A stretch of 9,594 bases of DNA. It comes from G020353235 sp035528295. Its GTDB lineage: Bacteria > Chloroflexota > Dehalococcoidia > Dehalococcoidales > JAUYDJ01. The notes under the pieces are model-generated. The model had not been told where the DNA came from. It did no database searches and worked only from the letters and a program-made list of their open reading frames with translations. Shown here one piece after another: positions 1-6,277 of the stretch. Where the stretch lies: assembly GCA_035528295.1 (NCBI GenBank), contig DATKYY010000064.1, positions 1-9,594 on the forward strand, in the 5' to 3' direction. Position numbers and translations under genes: made by a program. Numbering within the stretch: position 1 is the stretch's first letter; each line of letters begins with the position of its first letter.

Positions 1-949
1 GCGCCCGCTCTGATAAATGGCGCGAGTAGTTCTCCACGCCGGTGCAGTAGCCGGCTTCACGCAGCATTTCAATATCGTAGTTGGTTCTTGCCTCCAGCCG
101 GGCGGCCTCCAGTACCTTGCCCTGCGCTTTTAATTCCGCCAGCCTCTCGGCAAGCTCCTGCTTGATGGTCTCAATCGCCCGCATCAGCTTATCGTGGGGG
201 GCGACGAAGTGCTTGGCCGGGTAGATATCCACCGAGTCCATTTCGGTTAAAAGCTCGCCGGTGAGCGGGTCAATCTGGACGATGCGCTCAATCTCATCGC
301 CGAAGAACTCAACCCGCAAAGCCAGTTTTTCATAGGCGGGCTGTATCTCCAGGGTATCGCCGCGGAGGCGAAACCGGCCTCGGGTGAAGTCAATGTCGTT
401 GCGCGCATACTGCATATCCACCAGCTGGCGGATGATTTTATCTCTGGGGCGCCCCGCCTCCCCCCGCTTCAGGCTGCAGACGAAGCGGTGGTATTCCTCC
501 GGCTCCCCCAGGCCGTAGATGCAGGAAACCGAAGCCACGATGACTACATCGCGGCGCTCAAAGAGGGAGCGGGTCGCTGAGAGGCGCAGGCGGTCAATCT
601 CCTCGTTGATATCCACCTCTTTCTCAATATAAGTATCGGTGCGGGGCACATAGGCTTCGGGCTGGTAGTAGTCATAGTAGCTGACGAAGTATTCCACGGC
701 GCTGTTGGGGAAGAAGTCATGAAATTCGGCGCAGAGCTGGGCGGCTAAGGTCTTGTTGTGGCAGATGACCAGCGTCGGTCGCTGCAGGCGCTGGATGACG
801 TTGGCCATGGTGAACGTCTTGCCGCTGCCGGTAACCCCGAGCAGCGTCTGGTGCTGGTATTTTTTCTCAAGCCCTTCCACCAGTTTGTCCGCCGCCTGGG
901 GCTGGTCACCGGTCATCCCGAAATCAGAAACAATTTCAAATTTTGACAT
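1..949 (-). CDS. uvrB: UvrABC system protein B, N-terminal 316 codons (partial, runs off the left edge)
   Basis: UvrB is the DNA-damage-verifying helicase-like subunit of nucleotide excision repair: it is loaded by UvrA, inserts a beta-hairpin between the strands and recruits UvrC. The frame opens with ATG at 949 and stays open to base 2. Visible motifs are Walker A GVTGSGKT (residues 38-45), the ICHNKTLAAQL segment (62-72) and the tyrosine-rich beta-hairpin with Y91, Y92, Y94 and Y95 followed by QPEAYVPRTDTYIEKE (96-111). The last visible part, ENYSRHLSERA, is the conserved stretch before the second helicase half. Family length is about 670 residues, so roughly half is present. It lies 28 bp after ruvA. 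No good Shine-Dalgarno is seen before the ATG; a GAAC-N4-GTTC palindrome occupies that place. Identification is secure; SOS control is inferred. Confidence 0.97.
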   Translation of the reverse strand, partial: MSKFEIVSDFGMTGDQPQAADKLVEGLEKKYQHQTLLGVTGSGKTFTMANVIQRLQRPTLVICHNKTLAAQLCAEFHDFFPNSAVEYFVSYYDYYQPEAYVPRTDTYIEKEVDINEEIDRLRLSATRSLFERRDVVIVASVSCIYGLGEPEEYHRFVCSLKRGEAGRPRDKIIRQLVDMQYARNDIDFTRGRFRLRGDTLEIQPAYEKLALRVEFFGDEIERIVQIDPLTGELLTEMDSVDIYPAKHFVAPHDKLMRAIETIKQELAERLAELKAQGKVLEAARLEARTNYDIEMLREAGYCTGVENYSRHLSERA

Positions 950-953
950 ATTG

Positions 954-965
954 GAACTCGGGTTC
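954..965 (-). promoter_or_regulatory. Putative LexA (SOS) box before uvrB
   Basis: The 28-bp ruvA-uvrB gap holds GAAC-N4-GTTC, a perfect inverted repeat of two 4-bp half-sites with a 4-bp spacer (TCGG on the plus strand, CCGA on the minus). This matches the half-sites of the Gram-positive LexA box, although the spacer does not follow the purine/pyrimidine preference known from Bacillus subtilis. It lies 5-16 nt upstream of the uvrB ATG. uvrB is a classic SOS gene, which supports the call. No clear -35/-10 pair was found next to it, so whether it controls a separate uvrB promoter inside ruvA is open. Confidence 0.5.
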
Positions 966-977
966 TGGCTAAAAGAT

Positions 978-1559
978 TTATTTACCGCCAAAATATTGCA
1001 GGGCGAGTTTGACCTTTTCTTCTAAAGTGAGGTCGGAGGCGGGGAGGGCGGCGACGGCGCGGGTGGCTTCGGTGGCGGAGTAGCCGAGGGCGGTCAGGGC
1101 GGCGATGATATCGGCGTTTTCGGCGGCGACCTGGGAGGTGGGGACGGGCACCCGCCCGGCACCGATTTTGTCTTTCAGCTCCAGGATAAGGCGACTGGCC
1201 ATCTTCCTGCCGATGCCCGGTATCTCGGTCAAAAGCTCGGCGCTGCCGGTGGCAATGCCGATGGTCAGCTTCTCCACGTCCATCGCCGAAAGCATCGCCA
1301 GCGCCAGACGCGGACCAAGCCCGGAGACACTGATTAAGGTCTGGAAGAGGGCAAGCTCATCGGCGGAGGCGAAGCCGTAGAGGGCGGCGCTGTCCTCGCG
1401 AATTTGAAGGTAGGTGTGCAGCTTGACTTCCTTGCCGACGGCACCCAGGGAGGCGAGGGTGGAGGTGGGCATATATACCTGAAAGCCGATGCCGGCAACG
1501 TTGATAATTGCCCAATCGCTACTGAGCGCCTCAATCTCCCCCTGAAGACTGGCAATCAA
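978..1559 (-). CDS. ruvA: Holliday junction DNA helicase subunit RuvA
   Basis: RuvA forms tetramers that hold Holliday junctions flat and load the RuvB motor for branch migration. The 193-residue product has the family layout: an N-terminal OB fold (about 1-62, starting MIASLQGEI), two helix-hairpin-helix motifs (SGLGPRLALAML at 79-90 and PGIGRKMASRLILEL at 114-128), a variable linker, and the C-terminal RuvB-contacting domain III (about 147-193, ending LALQYFGGK). The start is TTG at 1559. It is favoured because the expected N-terminus begins there and GAGGT, which overlaps the ruvC stop, sits 6 nt upstream. The gene begins 9 nt after ruvC, so the two are co-transcribed and probably translationally coupled. 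The partner ruvB does not follow; uvrB does. Confidence 0.96.
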   Translation of the reverse strand: MIASLQGEIEALSSDWAIINVAGIGFQVYMPTSTLASLGAVGKEVKLHTYLQIREDSAALYGFASADELALFQTLISVSGLGPRLALAMLSAMDVEKLTIGIATGSAELLTEIPGIGRKMASRLILELKDKIGAGRVPVPTSQVAAENADIIAALTALGYSATEATRAVAALPASDLTLEEKVKLALQYFGGK

Positions 1560-1568
1560 TTTCTAACC

Positions 1569-2069
1569 TCACTTGCCTTGGTCGAGCAGACTCTTTAGCT
1601 GTGCCTCACGCAGGTGGCAGATGGCGACGGCCAGGGCATCAGCGGCGTCGTTGGGCTGGGGCACCTCGAGCAGACCGAGCTGGAGCTTGACCATCTCCTG
1701 GACCTGCTCTTTGGAACTGGCTCCGTAGTCAGCCACCTTCTGCTTTATCTCGGTCGGGGCATATTCATAGACGGGAATACCGTTGCAGGCGGCGGCCAGC
1801 ATGGCTACTGCCTGAGCCCGGCCGATGGCCAGGGCTGACTTGACATTTTTGGCCACGAAGGGCTGCTCAATAGCCATCACATCGGGTTGATAGTGGGCGA
1901 TAATTTTTAGCAGGGCGCCATAAAAATGGCTCAGGCGCTCCTCGATAGATGAAGAGCGCCCCGGGCTCTCCAGTACGCCGTAATCAACCAGGCTGATATT
2001 ATTCTTGCCCGCCTCGATTACCCCGAAGCCCATATTCACCGTGCCCGGGTCAATGCCCAAAATCTTCAT
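1569..2069 (-). CDS. ruvC: Crossover junction endodeoxyribonuclease RuvC
   Basis: RuvC is the dimeric resolvase that cuts symmetrically across Holliday junctions processed by RuvAB. The 166-residue protein has an RNase H-like fold, and all four acidic catalytic residues are visible: D7 in KILGIDPG, E68 in AIEQPF, and D141 and D144 in PNDAADALAVA. The K/R-rich stretch FVAKNVKSALAIGRAQ (71-86) matches the conserved DNA-contact region. It starts at ATG with AAGGAG 4 nt upstream, 16 nt after yebC. Length is close to the usual 160-175 residues. It sits in the yebC-ruvC-ruvA run common across bacteria. Confidence 0.97.
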   Translation of the reverse strand: MKILGIDPGTVNMGFGVIEAGKNNISLVDYGVLESPGRSSSIEERLSHFYGALLKIIAHYQPDVMAIEQPFVAKNVKSALAIGRAQAVAMLAAACNGIPVYEYAPTEIKQKVADYGASSKEQVQEMVKLQLGLLEVPQPNDAADALAVAICHLREAQLKSLLDQGK

Positions 2070-2085
2070 TTTGCTCCTTGAATTA

Positions 2086-2841
2086 TTAAGCCGTTAGCTG
2101 ATATTTCTCCAGAACCGAGTCAGGGAAGTTGGCATTGCTGGCGACATGCTGGACTTCATCCAGCTCCTCCAGTTTATCCAATAGCCTCAGTGTTTGCTCG
2201 GCGGCTTTTTCCTCAAGCTCAACGGTGGTCTTGGGGACAATGGCCAGCTCAGCCGAGGCAATAATTATCTTTCGCTCTTCCAGTGCTTTCCGCACTGCCT
2301 CCAGCTCCTCGGGCTTGGTGTAAATCTCCATCTGGTTATTGTCAACATTGACATCCTCAGCCCCGGCATCAATTGCCTCCAGCGCCAGCGCCTCGGTATC
2401 CAGGTCGTTAGCCTCTACCCTGATTAGACCCTTGGAGTCAAAGAGCCAGGCGACACAGCCGCTTTCCCCCAGGTTGCTGCCACTGCGGGAAAATATGTTG
2501 CGCACATCCTGCAGGGTGCGGTTGCGGTTATCGGTCAGGGCTTTCACCAGAATGGCTGCCCCGCCGGGTCCATAGCCCTCCAGGACCAGCTCTACCAGAC
2601 TGACGCCCTCGGTCTCACCAGCCCCCCGCTTGACTGCCCTTTCAATATTATCCTGGGGCATATTGCTGTCGTGGGCTTTCTGGACGGCCAGGCGCAGGCG
2701 GAAGTTTGCTTCCGGGTTGCTGCCCCCCTCCCGCACCGCCACGATAATCTCGCGGGTTAGCTTGGTGAAGAGCTGACCGCGGCGGGCATCGGTGACCCCC
2801 TTCTGGTGCTTAATCGAAGACCATTTAGAATGCCCTGACAT
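2086..2841 (-). CDS. yebC: YebC/PmpR (TACO1-like) family protein
   Basis: Members of this family have been described as DNA-binding transcriptional regulators. More recent work on YebC and mitochondrial TACO1 points to a role on the ribosome, relieving stalling at proline-rich stretches. Which role applies here cannot be read from sequence. The 251-residue product has the signature N-terminus MSGHSKWSSIKHQKG with following DARRGQLFTKL (1-28), the DNIERAVKRG segment (about 65-74), EGYGPGGAAILV (about 88-99), and the NRNRTLQDVRNIFSRSG and NLGESGCVAWLF blocks (about 104-130). GGGGGAG lies 5 nt upstream of the ATG. It is the first gene of the yebC-ruvC-ruvA-uvrB run and has its own promoter. Confidence 0.95.
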   Translation of the reverse strand: MSGHSKWSSIKHQKGVTDARRGQLFTKLTREIIVAVREGGSNPEANFRLRLAVQKAHDSNMPQDNIERAVKRGAGETEGVSLVELVLEGYGPGGAAILVKALTDNRNRTLQDVRNIFSRSGSNLGESGCVAWLFDSKGLIRVEANDLDTEALALEAIDAGAEDVNVDNNQMEIYTKPEELEAVRKALEERKIIIASAELAIVPKTTVELEEKAAEQTLRLLDKLEELDEVQHVASNANFPDSVLEKYQLTA

Positions 2842-2854
2842 TAAAACTCCCCCG

Positions 2855-2870
2855 GGCTGGCTAGCCAGCC
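2855..2870. repeat. Perfect 16-bp palindrome at the predicted yebC transcription start
   Basis: GGCTGGCTAGCCAGCC is identical to its reverse complement. On the minus strand it covers roughly +1 to +17 of the predicted yebC transcript, between the -10 element and the ribosome-binding site. It could be a repressor operator, or a 5' stem-loop (6-bp GC-rich stem, CTAG loop) that stabilises the mRNA. It lacks a following T-run in either direction, so an intrinsic terminator for acpS is unlikely. Confidence 0.55.
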
Positions 2871-2877
2871 TGACTTA

Positions 2878-2906
2878 ATTCTATCACCCCGCTGTTTCAG
2901 GGTCAA
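2878..2906 (-). promoter_or_regulatory. Sigma-70-type promoter for yebC-ruvC-ruvA
   Basis: On the minus strand TTGACC (2906-2901) and TAGAAT (2883-2878) are separated by exactly 17 bp, each one base from the housekeeping consensus. It lies wholly in the 76-bp gap between acpS and yebC, and the predicted start near 2871 leaves a leader of about 30 nt. It separates the DNA-repair run from lepB-pyrE-acpS, though read-through from acpS is possible because no terminator is seen. Confidence 0.7.
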
Positions 2907-2917
2907 AAGCTTTGCTG

Positions 2918-3283
2918 TTACTGCCTGGTCTCGGCAGTTACCATAGCAACAGCGTATTCCCGGCAGTGGGAGAGGCTGATAGCAAGGTGGTCCAAGCCCA
3001 GCTTTCGGGCCTGGTACTGTGTCTGGCCATAGAGACGAAGCAAAGGCTTACCGTTGGCGTTAGGCAGTATCTCGATTTCCTTCCAGTTGACCCCCCGGGT
3101 GATGCCCAGGGCTTTGACGGCGGCCTCTTTACCGGCCAGGCGGGCCGCCAGCGATGCCGGTTTATGATGGTATAGATTCAGTTCCGCTTCGGTATATATC
3201 CGCTGCAGGAAGCTGTCTCCCCAGCGGGCGAGTGCCTTCTCAACACGGGCGATTTCAATTATATCTATGCCGGTCTGGTGCAT
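2918..3283 (-). CDS. acpS: Holo-[acyl-carrier-protein] synthase AcpS
   Basis: AcpS transfers 4'-phosphopantetheine from coenzyme A to a serine of acyl carrier protein, activating it for fatty acid synthesis. The 121-residue protein shows the family motifs: TGIDIIEIARVE (4-15, Mg-binding D7), ARLAGKEAAVKAL (47-59, Mg-binding E53), and ISLSHCREYAVAMV near the C-terminus. ATG at 3283 is chosen over the GTG at 3295. It gives the usual N-terminus a few residues before TGIDI, lies 1 nt after the pyrE stop, and has GGTGG about 6 nt upstream. The GTG start would add MVVK and overlap pyrE. Placement directly after pyrE implies co-translation. Confidence 0.94.
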   Translation of the reverse strand: MHQTGIDIIEIARVEKALARWGDSFLQRIYTEAELNLYHHKPASLAARLAGKEAAVKALGITRGVNWKEIEILPNANGKPLLRLYGQTQYQARKLGLDHLAISLSHCREYAVAMVTAETRQ

Positions 3284-3284
3284 T

Positions 3285-3851
3285 TTAACCACCACCCGGT
3301 CTGGTTAGCGGGACTTGGGCGTTACACAGCGGGCAGTTCTCTGGCGGGTAGGTCGGGGTGATAACGCGGTGGCAGCTGAAGAAGGGGACACCGAACTCAA
3401 GCTCCTGCTCGGAGCGGTTGACCAGGACACCGACGCCGACCACGGTGCCGCCCTGTTTGGTTACCGCGTCGATAACCTGGCGGGTCGATTTGCCGGTGGT
3501 AATGATGTCATCAACCACCAGAACCCTCTCGCCGGGGCTGATGCTGAAGCCGCGCCGGAAAGCCCTCTGCGCATCTCCTTCCTTTTCGGCGAATATGCCC
3601 CGCACTCCCAGCTGTTTGGCCACTTCGTAAGCTAAAATAATGCCGCCGGTGGTCGGCCCGGCGACTACCTGAACCCCGTACTGACGGAAATAGTCGGCAA
3701 TCATCTGGCAAAGCTGCTCGGTGTAAGCGGGGAACTGTAATATCTTGAACTTCTCCCAGTAGATAGGGGAGTGCAGCCCGGAGGTGAGGAGGAAGTGTCC
3801 CTTGAGCATTGCCCCCGCTTTTTGCAGGATGTCTTCTGCGTTAACTGCCAA
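3285..3851 (-). CDS. pyrE: Orotate phosphoribosyltransferase
   Basis: PyrE converts orotate and PRPP to orotidine 5'-phosphate, the fifth step of de novo pyrimidine synthesis. The 188-residue protein has the type I phosphoribosyltransferase PRPP loop VLVVDDIITTGKST (110-123), the orotate/PRPP contact region GHFLLTSGLHSPIYWEK (18-34), and a FAEKEG segment (87-92). The C-terminal ENCPLCNAQVPLTRPG with a CxxC pair is typical of the longer Chloroflexi/archaeal-like PyrE form. It starts at TTG (3851), supported by GGGAGG 5 nt upstream, and lies 27 nt after lepB. No other pyrimidine gene is nearby, so it appears detached from a pyr operon. Confidence 0.95.
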   Translation of the reverse strand: MAVNAEDILQKAGAMLKGHFLLTSGLHSPIYWEKFKILQFPAYTEQLCQMIADYFRQYGVQVVAGPTTGGIILAYEVAKQLGVRGIFAEKEGDAQRAFRRGFSISPGERVLVVDDIITTGKSTRQVIDAVTKQGGTVVGVGVLVNRSEQELEFGVPFFSCHRVITPTYPPENCPLCNAQVPLTRPGGG

Positions 3852-3878
3852 AGTAGCCTCCCACTATGAGCTTGGTGT

Positions 3879-4421
3879 TTATTCTGCCGGGTTATAGTCT
3901 GGTACCAGCCCCCATTCGCCTGGCGGCCAGACGGATAGCCAGGCCTTGCCGGTGATATCTTCCCGTGTCACCCAGCGCCGTTCGGGGGATAAATTATGGG
4001 AATCACTGCTCCGATTACGGTTGTCACCCAGGAAGAAGTATTTATCGGCGGGGACCTCTACCAGGTCAACGGTATAGTCGGGGGGTTGTTTGATATACGG
4101 TTCGTTTAACGGTATATCGTTAACGTATACCGTCTCGTCTTTTACCTCTACGGTGTCACCGGGGCTGCCGATGATGCGCTTGATGTATTCGTTATGGCTA
4201 TTATCATTGGAGGAGTGGAATACGATGACATCACCTATTTCCGGCTCCTGAAAGGCGTAGGCGATGCCCTCTCTAACGACTAATACCCTCTGGCCATCGT
4301 GGAAGCTGTCCTCCATGCTTTCGCCTTTGACGATGGAGCTCTGGACGGTAGCCTGTAAAAGAAAGAAGACTGCCACAGCCAGCAAAATTGTTCCGATAAC
4401 CTCGCGGAGAAGAACTTTCAT
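3879..4421 (-). CDS. lepB: Signal peptidase I
   Basis: Signal peptidase I is the membrane serine protease that removes signal peptides from exported proteins. From ATG at 4421 the product is 180 residues, with one N-terminal membrane segment (about 8-27, IGTILLAVAVFFLLQATVQS). The catalytic Ser35 is in GESMEDS, the general-base Lys81 in YIKRIIGSPGD, and the C-terminal box is GDNRNRSSDSH (122-132). A TTG at 4469 would add 16 residues but lies upstream of a perfect TATAAT for this gene (4453-4458), so it cannot be on that transcript. The downstream ATG also restores the usual N-terminus. GGAAGG lies about 12 nt before the ATG, a rather long spacing. The gene heads the lepB-pyrE-acpS run and is divergent from ribD. 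Confidence 0.95.
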   Translation of the reverse strand: MKVLLREVIGTILLAVAVFFLLQATVQSSIVKGESMEDSFHDGQRVLVVREGIAYAFQEPEIGDVIVFHSSNDNSHNEYIKRIIGSPGDTVEVKDETVYVNDIPLNEPYIKQPPDYTVDLVEVPADKYFFLGDNRNRSSDSHNLSPERRWVTREDITGKAWLSVWPPGEWGLVPDYNPAE

Positions 4422-4452
4422 ATGGTAGTCATTTCCTTCCAGACTAGACCCA

Positions 4453-4481
4453 ATTATACCCCATCCCAATTTATCTGGCTA
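4453..4481 (-). promoter_or_regulatory. Promoter for lepB-pyrE-acpS
   Basis: On the minus strand an exact TATAAT (4458-4453) is preceded, 17 bp upstream, by TAGCCA (4481-4476), which matches four of six -35 positions. The predicted start near 4446 gives a leader of about 25 nt before the lepB ATG. This decides against the upstream TTG start of lepB. Confidence 0.6.
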
Positions 4482-4491
4482 GTCGGCTAAA

Positions 4492-4506
4492 TTTGCACTT
4501 TGCAAA
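4492..4506. promoter_or_regulatory. Inverted repeat overlapping the ribD -35 element (putative operator)
   Basis: TTTGCA-CTT-TGCAAA is a perfect 6-bp inverted repeat with a 3-bp spacer, and its left arm contains most of the predicted -35 hexamer of ribD. A dimeric regulator bound here would occlude the promoter. It is also only about 15 bp from the lepB -35, so it might affect both directions. The binding protein is unknown; the operator role is inferred from position and symmetry. Confidence 0.4.
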
Positions 4507-4522
4507 AATGGGGTGCTAGAAT
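4493..4522 (+). promoter_or_regulatory. Promoter for the rib operon
   Basis: TTGCAC (4493-4498) and TAGAAT (4517-4522) are separated by 18 bp. The predicted transcription start falls at about 4529-4531, on or beside the ribD ATG at 4531. The resulting mRNA would be leaderless or nearly so, consistent with the lack of a Shine-Dalgarno there. Confidence 0.5.
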
Positions 4523-4530
4523 TACCAGGT

Positions 4531-5625
4531 ATGGATTATATGGAACAGGCGGTATCGCTGGCCAAGCTGGCGCTGGGGCAGGTTAGCCCTAACCCGGCGG
4601 TGGGCGCCGTGGTTATTAACAACGATATCGTTGTCGGACAGGGCTATACCCAGCCGCCCGGTTCGTGGCATGCCGAGATTTCGGCTCTGGAGCAGGCCGG
4701 GGAAAAAGCTCGCGGGGGCGTGATGTATGTTACCCTGGAGCCGTGCTGCCATTACGGGCGCACTCCACCCTGTACCCAGGCAATTATCTCGGCCGGTGTC
4801 ACCGAGGTCCATCTGGCCATGATTGACCCTAACCCCCTGGTCTGCGGGCGGGGCAGAACTGAGCTGGAGAAAGAAGGCATAAAAGTATATGTTGGCGAGC
4901 ATGAGAAGGCAGCCAGCCAGGTTAATGAAGCCTATACCAAACACATCACCACCGGTATGCCTTTTGTCATCGCCAAATTTGCCATGAGCCTGGATGGTAA
5001 GATTGCCACCGGTAGCGGCGATTCCAAGTGGATTAGCGGCGAGGAAGCCAGACGATATGCTCATCACCTGCGCTGTACCGTTGATGCCATTATGGCCGGC
5101 GCCAAGACCATAATAAACGATGACCCCCGCCTCACCTCCCGGTGTTGTGTCGGTAGAGGGGGGACTGCCCGAAAGCAACCGCTACGTGTCATTGTCGATG
5201 GTAAGGGGCAGATACCACCCAGCGCCCGCATATTCGAGCAGCCCGGTAAAACGCTGCTGGCTCTGGGCAGGACAGCTAAACCGGAAGATAAAGACGCCCT
5301 GGTCCGGGCGGGCGCGGAGTTACTGGAGTTGCCTTCCGACGGAGAGACGGTGGATTTGGAGAAGTTGCTCAAGAATTTAGGCGAGCGGGGAATTACCCGT
5401 GTCCTGGTGGAGGGGGGTGGAATTCTCATCGGCTCCCTGTTTGACAACGGGCTGGTAGATAAGGTTATTGCTTTTATTGCGCCGATTGTCATTGGCGGCA
5501 AGGAAGCCAAGACCCCGGTCAGTGGCCGGGGGGTTGACAAGGTGATAAATTCAATTAAATTAGAACGTATTAATGTCGAAAGATTCGGTGATGACCTGAT
5601 GATCAGCGGCTATGTTAAGGGGTAA
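4531..5625 (+). CDS. ribD: Bifunctional diaminohydroxyphosphoribosylaminopyrimidine deaminase / 5-amino-6-(5-phosphoribosylamino)uracil reductase
   Basis: RibD carries out the second and third steps of the GTP branch of riboflavin synthesis: deamination of the pyrimidine ring, then reduction of the ribose side chain. From ATG 4531 it is 364 residues. The N-terminal zinc deaminase (about 1-145) has SPNPAVGAVV (19-28), HAE (H47 zinc ligand, E49 catalytic) and PCCHYGRTPPC with zinc ligands C72 and C81. The C-terminal reductase begins near FVIAKFAMSLDGKIAT and includes WISGEEAR, AGAKTIINDDPRLTSR and LVEGGG. GTG at 4513 would give six more residues, but it lies upstream of the -10 hexamer, so ATG is preferred. 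It is the first gene of the operon, and ribE follows after 2 nt. Confidence 0.96.
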   Translation: MDYMEQAVSLAKLALGQVSPNPAVGAVVINNDIVVGQGYTQPPGSWHAEISALEQAGEKARGGVMYVTLEPCCHYGRTPPCTQAIISAGVTEVHLAMIDPNPLVCGRGRTELEKEGIKVYVGEHEKAASQVNEAYTKHITTGMPFVIAKFAMSLDGKIATGSGDSKWISGEEARRYAHHLRCTVDAIMAGAKTIINDDPRLTSRCCVGRGGTARKQPLRVIVDGKGQIPPSARIFEQPGKTLLALGRTAKPEDKDALVRAGAELLELPSDGETVDLEKLLKNLGERGITRVLVEGGGILIGSLFDNGLVDKVIAFIAPIVIGGKEAKTPVSGRGVDKVINSIKLERINVERFGDDLMISGYVKG

Positions 5626-5627
5626 GA

Positions 5628-6266
5628 ATGTTTACCGGTATTATTGAAGAGACGGGTAGGGTAGTCTCAATTAAAGCGGGAAAATTAAGTATCGCCGCTG
5701 GCGATGTCCTCCGGGGTATAGAAATGGGCGGGAGCATCGCCGTTAACGGGGCATGCCTGACGGTAACTGAATTTGATACCAGCGCCTTTTCAGTTGACAT
5801 AATGTCAGAAACCGTAAAGCGGACCAACCTGGGGCTACTCACTGTCAGTGATGCGGTGAACCTGGAGAGACCGCTGACTTTAGGCAAACCGCTGGGGGGA
5901 CATCTGGTGCAGGGGCATGTGGATGATACCGGCCGGGTGGTCTCAATTTTACGAGCCGGCAGGGAGTCAATCATTAGATTTGAAGCCCCGCCGGAAGTAA
6001 TGCGCTACATAGTTAAGAAAGGCTTTATTGCCGTTGACGGTATCAGCCTGACCGTTGTTGATTTGGACGCCGCCTCTTTTACGATTTCGGTGGTTGACTA
6101 TACAATAAAGCATACTAATTTAAATAGCCGGCGGGTGGGTGATCTGGTTAATATAGAGGTAGATGTTATGGCGAAATACGTGGAACGGCTTAGCCAGCCC
6201 CGCCAGAGCGGCGTAACGGTTGATTTCCTGCAGGAACACGGTTTCCTGTCGGCTGATTTACGTTGA
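5628..6266 (+). CDS. ribE: Riboflavin synthase (alpha subunit)
   Basis: Riboflavin synthase dismutates two 6,7-dimethyl-8-ribityllumazine molecules into riboflavin and the pyrimidine precursor. The 212-residue product has two tandem lumazine-binding barrels. The first starts MFTGIIEETGRVVS (1-14) and contains NGACLTV (40-46). The second starts HLVQGHVDDTGRVVS (92-106) and contains DGISLTV (137-143), with the final KYVERL helix region at about 193-198. The two GRVVSI openings show the internal duplication. AAGGGG, lying in the last codons of ribD, is 5 nt before the ATG, so translation is coupled to ribD. Length is typical (about 200-220). Confidence 0.96.
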   Translation: MFTGIIEETGRVVSIKAGKLSIAAGDVLRGIEMGGSIAVNGACLTVTEFDTSAFSVDIMSETVKRTNLGLLTVSDAVNLERPLTLGKPLGGHLVQGHVDDTGRVVSILRAGRESIIRFEAPPEVMRYIVKKGFIAVDGISLTVVDLDAASFTISVVDYTIKHTNLNSRRVGDLVNIEVDVMAKYVERLSQPRQSGVTVDFLQEHGFLSADLR

Positions 6267-6277
6267 GAGGGGTAAAG

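Noticed and set aside
753..1025. Plus-strand frames overlapping uvrB and ruvA
   Set aside because: They mirror well-conserved uvrB and ruvA codons on the minus strand and encode no recognisable protein.
2855..2870. The 16-bp palindrome as an intrinsic terminator of acpS
   Set aside because: No T-run follows it on the minus strand (the next bases are CGGGGGAG), and it lies after the next promoter, so an operator or 5' hairpin fits better.
4422..4469. N-terminal extension of signal peptidase I from TTG 4469
   Set aside because: The TTG is upstream of the TATAAT of the only good promoter, and the added residues (MGWGIIGSSLEG...) do not resemble signal peptidase N-termini.
4522..5178. A 218-codon open frame antisense to ribD
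   Set aside because: It lies entirely opposite the ribD coding sequence, shows no recognisable motif, and is explained by GC-rich codon bias in the true frame.
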